A stretch of 22,639 nucleotides of DNA from the IMG/VR virus record IMGVR_UViG_3300040931_000021, positions 1 through 22,639 of that record. One strand, given 5' to 3'. The notes under the pieces were generated by a model that was given only the letters and a program-made list of their open reading frames with translations, was not told where the DNA came from and did not search any database. The stretch comes from a virus. A program made the position numbers and the translations under genes. Positions 6,830 to 14,393 of this stretch are shown here, piece by piece. How positions within the stretch are numbered: position 1 is the first letter of the stretch; every line of letters begins with the position of its first letter.

Positions 6830-7317
6830 ATGCCGCCGCTCAAGCCCAAGTGCTCAACCTAATCGAATTGCAATGGGGCTCGGAGACGAAAGACCGAGCC
6901 ATAGCCCTACTTGGTGCTGCCGAGCGAATTTGGGAAAGCCTTACGAGCGTGCCTTTGGAAGTCAAGTCGTTTAGCGAAACTATCGCATTCAGCAATGGGC
7001 GGGGCGTCACTTCCGCACACCCAGTCAAGCAAGTTAGCAGCATTACCGCCTTACCCGAAGGTGTCGCCCTTGACACTTTGAGAGTGCAACCCTTTGGGCT
7101 CATAATCTTAGCCTACCCCTACAGCGGGGAAGCCGTCGTGGAATACTCTGCGGGTTTTGACAGCACTATTCCCGACGATATTGCCATTGCCGTAGCCCAC
7201 ATTGCGGTTTGGCTGCTTAACGCCGACATAGTTGACAGCATTCAAGCCGAAGTGCGTGTCGACTTCAATCAACTTCCGCCGATAGCAAGGCAGGTGATAG
7301 CGGCATGGCGAGGCTAA
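6826..7317 (+). CDS. Head-tail adaptor (connector) protein, gp6-like
   Basis: 163 residues. Adaptor rings sit under the portal and begin the neck. The order of features fits the HK97 gp6/SPP1 gp15 type: helical start, a strand region with HPVKQVSSITALPEGV, then VVEYSAGFD followed by IPDDIAIAVAHIAVWLLN, a helix that in this family follows a short YxxGF-D-x-IP turn. ATG 6826 overlaps the preceding TGA, with GAGGTGAGG upstream. The next gene starts inside this one's last codons. The family assignment is by motif pattern and gene order. Confidence 0.7.
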   Translation: MNAAAQAQVLNLIELQWGSETKDRAIALLGAAERIWESLTSVPLEVKSFSETIAFSNGRGVTSAHPVKQVSSITALPEGVALDTLRVQPFGLIILAYPYSGEAVVEYSAGFDSTIPDDIAIAVAHIAVWLLNADIVDSIQAEVRVDFNQLPPIARQVIAAWRG

Positions 7318-7628
7318 GCCTTCGTGTGCCAGCCATTGTTTGGCGCAAGCGAATTGAAGAAAACGCCGACGGCACGGTTAGCGTGACCGAGTTTATGGCT
7401 GGCACGGTCGTGGGCTTTCTCGTAACGCCCTCGGCGGGCAAACAATCGCTAATGCACGCCCAACTTGGCACTATAGACGCCGTTTACTTCGTCTTCGGCG
7501 ACTTTAAATTCCAGACCGACGACATTCTCGAAATCAACTACAAGCGCTATCAAATCGCCAAACTCGAAACCTACTCGACCTTTAGCAGACTTTACCTGAG
7601 AGGTGAAGGCAGTGCCGCTCAAGGTTAG
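7305..7628 (+). CDS. Head closure / head-tail joining protein
   Basis: 107 residues, mostly beta. The small barrel signature is visible: WRKR...DGTVSVTEFMAGTVVGFL, FGDFKFQTDDILEINYKRYQIAKLETYS, the gDxl-x-x-Y-V pattern of SPP1 gp16 or phage head-tail joining proteins. Length is typical. AGGTGATAGCGG precedes ATG 7305, inside the end of the adaptor gene, so translation is probably coupled. The gene after it starts within its last 17 bases. This protein would plug the DNA exit channel and bind the tail. Confidence 0.7.
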   Translation: MARLSLRVPAIVWRKRIEENADGTVSVTEFMAGTVVGFLVTPSAGKQSLMHAQLGTIDAVYFVFGDFKFQTDDILEINYKRYQIAKLETYSTFSRLYLRGEGSAAQG

Positions 7629-8079
7629 CGTCGATGTTAGAGGCGTCAACGAAGCGGTTAGCAAGTTGAAGCGGGGGCGTGACGAAATTCACGGCACATT
7701 CGCTAAGTTGGTCGCCCACACCTCGGGAGAGGCAAAGAAGCACGCTCCCGTCGACACGGGTAGGTTGCGGGCAAGCATCAACTTTGAAGTCTCGGGCTTA
7801 ACGGGGCGGGTCTACACCAATGTCGAATACGCCAAGTATGTCGAATTCGGTCATAGGCGCATAATCGTGCCTGTAAACGCCCGAGCCTTGCGCTTCTACA
7901 TCCGAGGCGTCGGTTGGGTCTTTGCTAAGCGGGTTGAGCAAGGTCGGTCGGGCAAATCGGCGACTTGGGAAAAGGTCGGCGACATTATCCGCAAGCCATT
8001 CATGAAGCCAGCCGCCGAGTGGCTGCGAAACCAAATCGCAAAGTTAGCCGAAGCGTTTAAGCGGGGTGTCGCAGAATGA
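7612..8079 (+). CDS. HK97 gp10-like neck/tail-joining protein
   Basis: 156 residues starting from GTG 7612 (PLKVSVDVRGVNEAV), chosen because AGAGGTGAAGG lies just before it; a GTG at 7603 lies within that SD. The family hallmark VDTGRLRASINFE followed by VYTNVEYAKYVEFGHRR is clear. Members bind at the head-tail interface or assist tail completion. The C-terminal half has a WVFAKRVEQGR loop and a long helix WLRNQIAKLAEAFKRG. It overlaps the next gene by four bases (ATGA). Confidence 0.85.
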   Translation: MPLKVSVDVRGVNEAVSKLKRGRDEIHGTFAKLVAHTSGEAKKHAPVDTGRLRASINFEVSGLTGRVYTNVEYAKYVEFGHRRIIVPVNARALRFYIRGVGWVFAKRVEQGRSGKSATWEKVGDIIRKPFMKPAAEWLRNQIAKLAEAFKRGVAE

Positions 8080-8504
8080 AGCAGTTAGCAGCGTTTGAGG
8101 TCGCACAAAAGGTTAGAGACTTGGTCTTCAATAGCGTGAGCGGCGGTCGGAAGGTTGACATCGGCGTGGGCTTGCTGCGGGATACCGACCTAACCCGCAT
8201 CACCAAACCCTTCATTTTGATTGCCCTCGTTAGCAGCGAATTTGTGCCTGAAAGCCACCAACACATTTACCGTGAGACCGACAACATTGAAGTCTATATC
8301 GTTGCCCGCTCGGTTGAAGACAAAAACAGCCTAACCGCAGCGGTAGTCAACGCAGTGCTCAATGCGCCGACGCCGCCCTACACGCTCACAACGGGGCAAC
8401 CCGTCGGGCTTTATGTCGTCAGCGTCGACTACCTAATCGAGGAAGCCGTGCCCAACATTCATGTCGCCCGAGTTAACCTGCGGGCGGTCACTATGCTGCC
8501 TTAG
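8076..8504 (+). CDS. Putative tail terminator protein
   Basis: 142 residues. Layout of helix (FEVAQKVRDLVFN), strand (ITKPFILIALVSSEF), then DNIEVYIVARSVEDKNSLTAAVVNAVLN and LYVVSVDYLIEEAVPNIHVARVNLRAV fits the alpha/beta tail terminators (lambda gpU, SPP1 gp17, phage minor tail U). Position between the gp10-like and tail tube genes is where this gene sits in siphoviruses. GGGGTGTCG precedes ATG 8076. The assignment rests on position and fold pattern more than on sharp motifs. Confidence 0.6.
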   Translation: MKQLAAFEVAQKVRDLVFNSVSGGRKVDIGVGLLRDTDLTRITKPFILIALVSSEFVPESHQHIYRETDNIEVYIVARSVEDKNSLTAAVVNAVLNAPTPPYTLTTGQPVGLYVVSVDYLIEEAVPNIHVARVNLRAVTMLP

Positions 8505-8528
8505 CGCAAGTGAAAGGGGTGATAGCGA
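8505..8528 (+). promoter_or_regulatory. 24-nt translation leader of the tail tube gene
   Basis: Fills exactly the gap between the upstream TAG and ATG 8529. It begins CGCAAGTG and continues AAAGGGGTGATAGCGA, an extended SD complementary to the 16S 3' end. The leader at 16962-16985 is identical except for its last base. Confidence 0.7.
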
Positions 8529-9344
8529 ATGAAAACTCATGCGTTAGACATTTTCGGCTTCAAAGTCGAAACAACGAGAGGGCAAGAGCCCGCAGGCAAC
8601 TGGCTTCAAATCGGGCGGGTTAGCGGCGGCGAAATCAACATCAACGAGAATGTGCGCCGAGTTGAAGCCGTCGGCGGGGTCTACTTCTATCACTCCATCG
8701 TCGAGGCAACCATTAGCGCTGAATTCGCCGTCGTTGACGCCCACCTGCAAACCTTAGTCAACCTTATCAAAAACGACATTTCCCTCAGCGTCGTTGCGGG
8801 GTCGCCGACCGACTACATCGTCAAGGCGCTCGGTTGTCTCGTTGACGAAGTTTCGATTGAAGGTCGTGTTGGTGAGCCACTTAGGGCAACCCTTTCCCTG
8901 CGGGCAATGAAGCCGAGCCTTATCGCTACAGCGCCGACCATTCAACCTCTCAGCGGCAACTTAGTCATGTGGCACGACGCAGCGGTTAGTGTTGGGGGCA
9001 ACAACTATCAGGTTAGCCGCTTCCAACTCCGTGTGCGTCGCAACCCGCATGTGACCGCTGACTTTTCCGCTAAGGCTAACAACGAGAAGCGGTTGCCAAA
9101 CCTTAGCGCTTATGGTGTCGCTGAGTGCGAATTCGTCTGCGAAATCTTTCTGCCGTTTACGCCGCACTTTGCCGCCGACGCTCCCGCTCCCGTTAGCGTC
9201 GCAATCTCGTTGCCTAACGACAAGACCTTAAACTTGAGCAACTTCCACATTGCTACACGCCGAGTGCCCATTTCGGGCGGCTCGGATTTGTGGGTCATGA
9301 CGCTCACACTTCAAGGTAGCGCCAACAACATATCGCTTGATTAG
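8529..9344 (+). CDS. Major tail tube protein
   Basis: 271 residues, nearly all beta. The start has the immunoglobulin/hub-like pattern of tube subunits: W-LQIGRVSGGEININENVRR and VEATISAEFAVVDAHLQTLVNLI, and a second half with the same theme (VSRFQLRVRRNPHVTADFSAKAN, VAECEFVCEIFLPFTPHF, WVMTLTLQGSA). It may be two repeated tube-fold modules, giving a two-domain subunit; tubes made of such duplicated units are known in some siphoviruses. Strong leader upstream. It lies just before the chaperone and tape measure genes, as expected. Confidence 0.75.
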   Translation: MKTHALDIFGFKVETTRGQEPAGNWLQIGRVSGGEININENVRRVEAVGGVYFYHSIVEATISAEFAVVDAHLQTLVNLIKNDISLSVVAGSPTDYIVKALGCLVDEVSIEGRVGEPLRATLSLRAMKPSLIATAPTIQPLSGNLVMWHDAAVSVGGNNYQVSRFQLRVRRNPHVTADFSAKANNEKRLPNLSAYGVAECEFVCEIFLPFTPHFAADAPAPVSVAISLPNDKTLNLSNFHIATRRVPISGGSDLWVMTLTLQGSANNISLD

Positions 9345-9362
9345 TAGTGAAGGTGAGCCGAC

Positions 9363-9563
9363 ATGCTGACACGCTACGAGCGTGAGATGCTCTTTATCGC
9401 CGCCATGAAGGAAGGCATAGACGAGTTTTGCAAGCGTGTGGGGTTGCGTGAGCGTGATTTCTGGAAGTTGGTGAAGACGGGGGTTGGTGCTGCCGAGCCT
9501 ATGGTGCGTGAGCGCTGGCACGACATACTCAAGGTATTAGACGCCCGAGGTGATAGGAAATGA
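9363..9563 (+). CDS. Small hypothetical protein between tail tube and tail chaperone
   Basis: 66 residues, not recognised. All helical and charged: MLTRYEREMLFIAAMKEG, DEFCKRVGLRERDFWKLVKTG and VRERWHDILKVLDARG. The CKRVGLRERDFWKLV part could be a helix-turn-helix but is short. GAAGGTGAG precedes ATG 9363, and its stop overlaps the start of the next gene (ATGA), with GAGGTGATAGG inside its last codons. It may be part of the tail chaperone module. Confidence 0.65.
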   Translation: MLTRYEREMLFIAAMKEGIDEFCKRVGLRERDFWKLVKTGVGAAEPMVRERWHDILKVLDARGDRK

Positions 9564-9814
9564 CCGAAGAGGTCATGACATTGGCAGGTAAATGGAGTGA
9601 AGACGACTTTAAGTTGTTGCGCTGGAAAGACCTAATCGAGTTTTGTGAGCGGTTTGGCACGGGGCTTGAGAGCCTCGACGAGTTGCCGCCTGCTAAGCGG
9701 ATTGAAGCCGTAGCGTGGCTCGACTGGCGCATTCACACGCTTAAGACGGGTGAGCAAATCTCCTTTGAGGAATGGCTTGAGCGCCCTGCGTTAGGCTTCT
9801 TTCAGCAAGCGTAA
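9560..9814 (+). CDS. Tail assembly chaperone, short form (gpG-like)
   Basis: 84 residues. Helical, acidic: LAGKWSEDDFKLLRWKDLIEF, ESLDELPPAKRIEAVAWLDWRI, ISFEEWLERPALGFFQQA. Chaperones of this type coat the tape measure before tube assembly and are made in two forms, the longer by ribosomal frameshifting. It stands right before a second overlapping frame and the tape-measure gene. GGTGATAGG lies 5 bases before ATG 9560. Assignment depends on gene position and on the downstream recoding evidence. Confidence 0.75.
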   Translation: MTEEVMTLAGKWSEDDFKLLRWKDLIEFCERFGTGLESLDELPPAKRIEAVAWLDWRIHTLKTGEQISFEEWLERPALGFFQQA

Positions 9815-10001
9815 GGTCAACGCCCCTCAATCCGAAACCTTCGGATTGGGGGGCGCTTCGGTCACCAAAATCTTCATTCTCCTTGCCAAATACCGCATAG
9901 TCAACTCCATCGGCGACTTCCTCAACCTCAACCTTGCTCAAACCGAGTTGCTTTTGCTTAACTTGCAGGAATTGATTAAGGAAGCCGAGGGCTTCTTCTA
10001 A
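9560..10001 (+). CDS. Tail assembly chaperone, long form by predicted +1 frameshift (gpGT-like)
   Basis: The bases after the short form keep coding in the next frame: from 9795 to a TAA at 9999-10001 that frame is open and reads SKRKVNAPQSETFGLGGASV, then a helical, Leu-rich section (IVNSIGDFLNLNLAQTELLL) ending EAEGFF, with no ATG of its own. An upstream TAG at 9792-9794 in that frame and the 0-frame TAA at 9812-9814 confine the shift to about 17 bases. The only good slip site there is TTC-TTT-C: tRNA-Phe on TTT (9800-9802) can re-pair with TTC (9801-9803). Shifted product: 81+65 = 146 residues. Siphoviruses usually use a -1 slip here; +1 or -2 cases are known. Confidence 0.65.
9821..9855 (+). 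promoter_or_regulatory. 16-bp hairpin downstream of the chaperone frameshift site
   Basis: CGCCCCTCAATCCGAA (9821-9836) and TTCGGATTGGGGGGCG (9840-9855) pair over 16 positions with one G:U and a three-base loop ACC. It begins 6 bases after the 0-frame stop and 17 after the proposed slip site, lies inside the long-form coding frame, and has no T run, so it is more likely a recoding stimulator or translational regulator than a terminator. Confidence 0.65.
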
Positions 10002-10025
10002 CCGCAAGTGTGGGTGGTGATAGGC
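10002..10025 (+). promoter_or_regulatory. 24-nt translation leader of the tape-measure gene
   Basis: Exactly fills the space from the long-form chaperone TAA to ATG 10026. It contains CCGCAAGTG, then GGTGGTGATAGGC as the SD. A GTG inside the motif (10008) is in frame but lies upstream of the SD. Confidence 0.6.
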
Positions 10026-12047
10026 ATGGCGGCAGCAACCGTTGAAATCCTAATCCGAGCACAGGAAAATGTTTCGCAAGCGGTCAATCAAGTCAAGCAG
10101 CAACTAGAGGGGCTTAGCCAGCACGCCCAATCGGTCTTCGGGCGGCTAACACAGTTTTTCCGCCAGAATGAGGAAGCCCTTAACTCTTTGGCTAAGGCGG
10201 GGGCTCTCGTTTCGGGCACACTTACCGCCCTTGCCGCTGTAGGTGCACGCCACGCTACCCAACTCCGTGAAGAAGCGCTCCAAATCGGCACTACGGTCGA
10301 GAAATACTCCCTCTATCGGGCTATGCTGTCAGACTTGGAAATCCGTGCTGAGTTAATTCCGATGTTTATCATGCGCATGCAGGTAGCCTTCCAGCAAGCC
10401 GCCGCAGCGGTCGCCGAGAAAGGCGAAAGGGTTAACGAGTTGACTATGGCTTTAGCCGTGCTCGGTCAAACTGTGCAATCCCAAACTAACGACCCGTTAG
10501 AGCAATTTGTGCTTTTGCTGAAAGAGGTTGCCAAAATCCCCGACCAAGCCCAACAAGCGGCAATCATGTTTGAGTTGTTTGGTCGCAAAGCCTACACCTT
10601 GCTGCCAATCCTTCGTGAGGGCGCACAGGAAATTGATAATCTAATCCAAAAGTATCGGGAATTGGGCGTGACCATTAGCGACGAAGTGGCTAACAAGATT
10701 GACAATATGAGCGACGCTTTCAGCACATTGAAGGCGGCGACGAAAGCGCTATTAGCGGAAGCCCTTGCTGATGTTGCGCCGACACTTGAAAAAATAGCCG
10801 AAGGCATTAACAAGGTAGTCGCAGCCCTTAAGCAATTCAAAGAAGAGCACCCAACACTTTCTTCCTTCGTCAGCCACCTTACGCTATTGGTTGCGGTTTT
10901 AGCCATGTTGGCTGTTTTGTTTGCTGGCGTGGGGCACGCCGTTAAGTGGGTTGGCGACGGTCTCAAAGCGTTAGGAGCACTCAAGATACTTGATTGGGTC
11001 AAAAACTTGGCTGGCGGATTTGGCAAGTTGTGGGATATTCTCAAAGTTTTCGGTAGTAGGCTCTTAGCCGTAGTGGGTGCGCCACTTTTGACAATCGGCG
11101 CAATTATACTCGGTATTGGTTATGCTATCCGCAAGATTGACGAAAAAACGGGCAAAATTAGCGACTGGCTTGCTAAGTTAATGCTGCCAAAAGAAATGCG
11201 CCACCTCGTAGACGAAGGTGCAAGAGACCGCAAAGAAGCCGAAGAATGGTTGCGTCGACAAGAAGAAAAACGCAGGCAAGAAGAAGAAAGAAAGAAGCAG
11301 GAAAAGAAGAAAGAAGAAGCCGACTTCTTAAGCCAATTCAAGAAGTTGCTCGAAGACTTCTTCGGGGCGGGCAAGGAGAAAGACAGAAAACCCCACGATA
11401 GAAAGACGGAAAAAGACGAATGGGCGTTATGGCGTGAGCAAATGCTTCAATCCCAGCGCAACATTGAGCAACGCTGGAATGAATACATTGACAGGTTAGA
11501 AAAGCAGAGGCAGGAATGGCTTGAATTTCAAAAGAAGCAGGCAGAGGAAATGAAGAAGAAGTATGACGAGTTGGTCGAAAAGCAGAAAGAAACCTATGAG
11601 CGGATAGCCCGTGCCGAAGAAGAAATGCGACAACGAATGGCTGAGGCTTACGCCAGCGCCGCAAGACTTGCAGCCAACTTAGCAGCCCGAGCGGGCGTCT
11701 ATCATGTCAGGTTTGGCGCATTCGGTTACTTTGCCATCCCCGTCGTGCAGGAAGCCCAACCCGTAGCATACACGCCTTCCAGAGAGGAAATGACCTTAAG
11801 TTACACTGCTTACATTTACTACTACGCCCAACAAATTTGGCTCTCAATTCAAAACATCATCGTGTTGCTGCAACAAGCGGTCGGTTACTTGTCACTCATT
11901 GCCCAAGCGGTAGCGAAATCAGCGGGCGGGGCAACCTTAACTGTCAATGTGCCCTTCGGTTACGACCAAATCCGTAATGCTATTGCAGACGCAGTTAATG
12001 AAGCACTCGGCAAGCAACTTGCCCACGAATTGGTGCGCAATGTGTGA
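10026..12047 (+). CDS. Tape-measure protein
   Basis: 673 residues; sets tail length and passes through the membrane during DNA delivery. N-terminal third: TVEILIRAQENVSQAVNQVK and a Gln/Ala-rich helical region typical of the family, then IMFELFGRKAYTLLPILREG. Two hydrophobic segments at about 284-306 (LLVAVLAMLAVLFAGVG) and 353-373 (LLTIGAIILGIGYAI). Residues ~390-540 are an extreme Glu/Lys/Arg/Gln coiled coil (many EEK and KKQ repeats). The C-terminal end is Ala-rich with a YIYYYAQQIWLSIQNIIVLL helix. No lysozyme or peptidase motif seen. Predicted tail about 100 nm. Confidence 0.92.
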   Translation: MAAATVEILIRAQENVSQAVNQVKQQLEGLSQHAQSVFGRLTQFFRQNEEALNSLAKAGALVSGTLTALAAVGARHATQLREEALQIGTTVEKYSLYRAMLSDLEIRAELIPMFIMRMQVAFQQAAAAVAEKGERVNELTMALAVLGQTVQSQTNDPLEQFVLLLKEVAKIPDQAQQAAIMFELFGRKAYTLLPILREGAQEIDNLIQKYRELGVTISDEVANKIDNMSDAFSTLKAATKALLAEALADVAPTLEKIAEGINKVVAALKQFKEEHPTLSSFVSHLTLLVAVLAMLAVLFAGVGHAVKWVGDGLKALGALKILDWVKNLAGGFGKLWDILKVFGSRLLAVVGAPLLTIGAIILGIGYAIRKIDEKTGKISDWLAKLMLPKEMRHLVDEGARDRKEAEEWLRRQEEKRRQEEERKKQEKKKEEADFLSQFKKLLEDFFGAGKEKDRKPHDRKTEKDEWALWREQMLQSQRNIEQRWNEYIDRLEKQRQEWLEFQKKQAEEMKKKYDELVEKQKETYERIARAEEEMRQRMAEAYASAARLAANLAARAGVYHVRFGAFGYFAIPVVQEAQPVAYTPSREEMTLSYTAYIYYYAQQIWLSIQNIIVLLQQAVGYLSLIAQAVAKSAGGATLTVNVPFGYDQIRNAIADAVNEALGKQLAHELVRNV

Positions 12048-12058
12048 GGTGATAGCCT

Positions 12059-13573
12059 ATGCCTTATGTGGGGCTTTATTTTGATATGAAAGGCTACATA
12101 ATCGTGCCAACCGACGGTTGGTTTGAAAATGCGGGTCTCTGCCTTCCGAATTGGTCGGGCGGCGACTATTACACACGAATGTATATTCCTATGCACACGG
12201 GGTCACGCAGGCTTGTTGTCAACGACCAAGACATTAGCGCCCTACTTGACAAGCAGTTAGTTGTTGATTGGATTGAGCCGCCCGTGTTTACTTGGGTCAA
12301 CCGAGCGGCGGGCTATCGCACATATCAATTCTTCAACCCGCTAATTCCCGTGCGAATGCTTGGCAAAATGTTTTACGCCATTGCCTTAGAGCGGGGCAAA
12401 AAGAAGCCCTTCCACATAGACTATTTCGTTTTTCTGCAAATCATTTATCACCCCGACGACGGAGGTAAAACGCAGACTGAGTTTCTCTCAAAAACTTTTG
12501 AGGTCAACTTAGACGACGATAATGCCTACCGACCGTTTGTGGCGTTTAAAAACGACGATAAAGTCTTGCAGTTTTGGTTTGACTTGCGCTACTCTTTTAG
12601 CCGCTTCAACGAAGTGGCGTTTTTGCCCTTCTACGCAGGCGACGACGCTTTAATGACTACCGAAGTGGCGACCTTAGACAGCGTTAACCCGCCAGACCGA
12701 GGTGTTTGGTGTTTTAACCCGTTTGTCATTCCGACCTTTGAAGTTATGAGCCGTTGGTTTGACCGCTACATTGCCTATGTCGACAACCTTTACTATGCTG
12801 TGCTTTTCAGAGCCACAGCCTTAGGTGAAACGCACATAACTCGGGCGGGCACAAACGCAGCGATAGCGAAATCGCAGTATCAGCGAAATAACCTAACCGC
12901 CCAATTTGCGCCTTTGCGGTTTTACTATCCCGTCGAAGAAATCGCACTGAGTAGCCCCAACGGAAACTTTACAGTTATAGACCTTCGCACAACCGTGCAA
13001 GACGCCGAAGATAGACTTAACTACCCGTGGGATAGGCACTATTTCTGGTCGGGCTTTAGAGCGTCTATCTTGCTACCGCTTGAAGTGCCGCCAACATACT
13101 ACATTGCTTGCGACGATTATGGCTTCCACGAAATTTTCTCCGTGCGACCTGTGCCAGTTTTGCTATCTTCGGCGTTTACGCACGGGCTACTACTTATGGC
13201 GCATTACCATAAACAATGGGCTTACTTTCCGTTAGAGCCTTTTAACTTCCACTTCCAGCGCTTCAACGCCTACATAGACTATCGGAAAGACCAAGTTAGA
13301 TTTGAAAGTCAAGACCCGATTTTGTTGCTAACCTCATACTATCAGCAAGATTTTCCCAATCGTGGAAGCGGGGCGTTTATTGTGCGAAACGGCAAAGTTG
13401 AAAAGTTATTCCCGATAATCCTAAACCGCTATGCAGGGGTAGGTTGGAGTGACCTTTCAAGGTTTCCGTTTCCGCCGCTGCGTGTGCCACGAAACTCTGT
13501 GCCGACCCGACCCGACTTGCTGTCAACCCTACCGCCACCCGTAGTTGAAGACGGGGGTGAGAAAAAGAAATGA
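12059..13573 (+). CDS. Tail protein of unknown fold, distal-tail position
   Basis: 504 residues, not recognised. Extremely rich in aromatic residues (Phe, Tyr, Trp), beta-like throughout: VGLYFDMKGYIIVPTDGWF, YFVFLQIIYHPDDGG, FWFDLRYSFSRFNEVAFLPF, YYIACDDYGFHEIF. The C-terminal tail is Pro-rich and ends VVEDGGEKKK. It follows the tape measure by 11 bases (GAGGTGATAG SD), the slot usually held by the distal tail (Dit) protein, but it is longer than most Dit proteins and I see no Dit motif. It overlaps the next gene by ATGA. A virion role is inferred from position only. Confidence 0.8.
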   Translation: MPYVGLYFDMKGYIIVPTDGWFENAGLCLPNWSGGDYYTRMYIPMHTGSRRLVVNDQDISALLDKQLVVDWIEPPVFTWVNRAAGYRTYQFFNPLIPVRMLGKMFYAIALERGKKKPFHIDYFVFLQIIYHPDDGGKTQTEFLSKTFEVNLDDDNAYRPFVAFKNDDKVLQFWFDLRYSFSRFNEVAFLPFYAGDDALMTTEVATLDSVNPPDRGVWCFNPFVIPTFEVMSRWFDRYIAYVDNLYYAVLFRATALGETHITRAGTNAAIAKSQYQRNNLTAQFAPLRFYYPVEEIALSSPNGNFTVIDLRTTVQDAEDRLNYPWDRHYFWSGFRASILLPLEVPPTYYIACDDYGFHEIFSVRPVPVLLSSAFTHGLLLMAHYHKQWAYFPLEPFNFHFQRFNAYIDYRKDQVRFESQDPILLLTSYYQQDFPNRGSGAFIVRNGKVEKLFPIILNRYAGVGWSDLSRFPFPPLRVPRNSVPTRPDLLSTLPPPVVEDGGEKKK

Positions 13574-14007
13574 GGCTTGACGGGCAACAAGTCAGGAAGT
13601 TGGGCTTCATGTTTGTCGAATACACGCAAGGGCTACCTTCAAAACACCCGCATGTCGCTAACTGGCAAGGCGGGTTAGTAAACGACTTTGGCGTCATAGT
13701 GCGCCCGACATTCTCTATTTGGGCACAGGAAACACCCGACGGCAAAATTGCCTGTAGCGGGTTTTTAACCGCAGTCATTTACAACATTCAAATGCCTACA
13801 AAGAAATGGTGGCGTCGCACGGTTATGTATGACCTGTTTAACATTTACAACTTGCTGCCTATCTTAGCGGTCAACCGAAGCCAAGATTTCTGTCTCATTG
13901 TTGGCGAAAGGCGACACATAGTGCTAATCGGTGCTGGCGGGCAAATAACGGTTAGAGACACACCTTATACTAAGTTACGGGAGGTGAAAGACGAATACTA
14001 TGGCTGA
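13570..14007 (+). CDS. Tail-tip region hypothetical protein
   Basis: 145 residues, not recognised. Beta-rich with aromatic patches: KLGFMFVEYTQGLPSKHPHV, FGVIVRPTFSIWAQETPDG, PTKKWWRRTVMYDLFNIYNL, FCLIVGERRHIVLIGAGGQI. GGGGTGAG lies 8 bases before ATG 13570, inside the end of the previous gene, and the frame ends by overlapping the next gene by 8 bases. Three small tightly packed genes after the tape measure suggest a multi-subunit tail tip. Confidence 0.75.
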   Translation: MRLDGQQVRKLGFMFVEYTQGLPSKHPHVANWQGGLVNDFGVIVRPTFSIWAQETPDGKIACSGFLTAVIYNIQMPTKKWWRRTVMYDLFNIYNLLPILAVNRSQDFCLIVGERRHIVLIGAGGQITVRDTPYTKLREVKDEYYG

Positions 14008-14392
14008 CGAAAAAGACACTCGTTTCGCAGGCATAATCAACGATTACAACTCTCGGGTTTATATCATCAGCGACTTAGTTGACGCACTATCAAGCGTAAT
14101 CCCGACCGAGTTTGAGGAAATTGAAACTGTCGTTGAGCCAACGAAAAACAACTTTTACACCTACAAGTTTATCGTGCCCGTAAATTTTAACTTTAGCCAA
14201 GCGGGGCAACTGATAGTGCAATACTTAAGCCCCACGCATGCGGGTTGGCATTTTGAGACTAAGGTGTTTTATCGCAGAATTGACGAAGCCGCTTGGGTCA
14301 ACATAGTTGGAGAGGAATTTCAGGTCATTAAAGACTACAAGGTCATTCACAAGTTTCCGCCCGTAAAGAAGCCAAGTGGGGGTGGTGGTTAA
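14000..14392 (+). CDS. Tail-tip region hypothetical protein
   Basis: 130 residues, not recognised. Acidic start (MADEKDTRFAGIINDYNSRV), then beta strands (NFYTYKFIVPVNFNFSQAG, WHFETKVFYRRIDEA, EEFQVIKDYKVIHKF) and a flexible basic/Gly tail ending PSGGGG. Could be a small beta-sandwich subunit of the tail tip. GGGAGGTGAAAG lies about 9 bases before ATG 14000. The next gene starts one base after its stop. Confidence 0.75.
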   Translation: MADEKDTRFAGIINDYNSRVYIISDLVDALSSVIPTEFEEIETVVEPTKNNFYTYKFIVPVNFNFSQAGQLIVQYLSPTHAGWHFETKVFYRRIDEAAWVNIVGEEFQVIKDYKVIHKFPPVKKPSGGGG

Positions 14393-14393
14393 C

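Noticed and set aside
9821-9855. Strong hairpin taken as a transcription terminator
   Set aside because: No T run follows, and it lies within the open frame of the long chaperone form, directly before the essential tape-measure gene.
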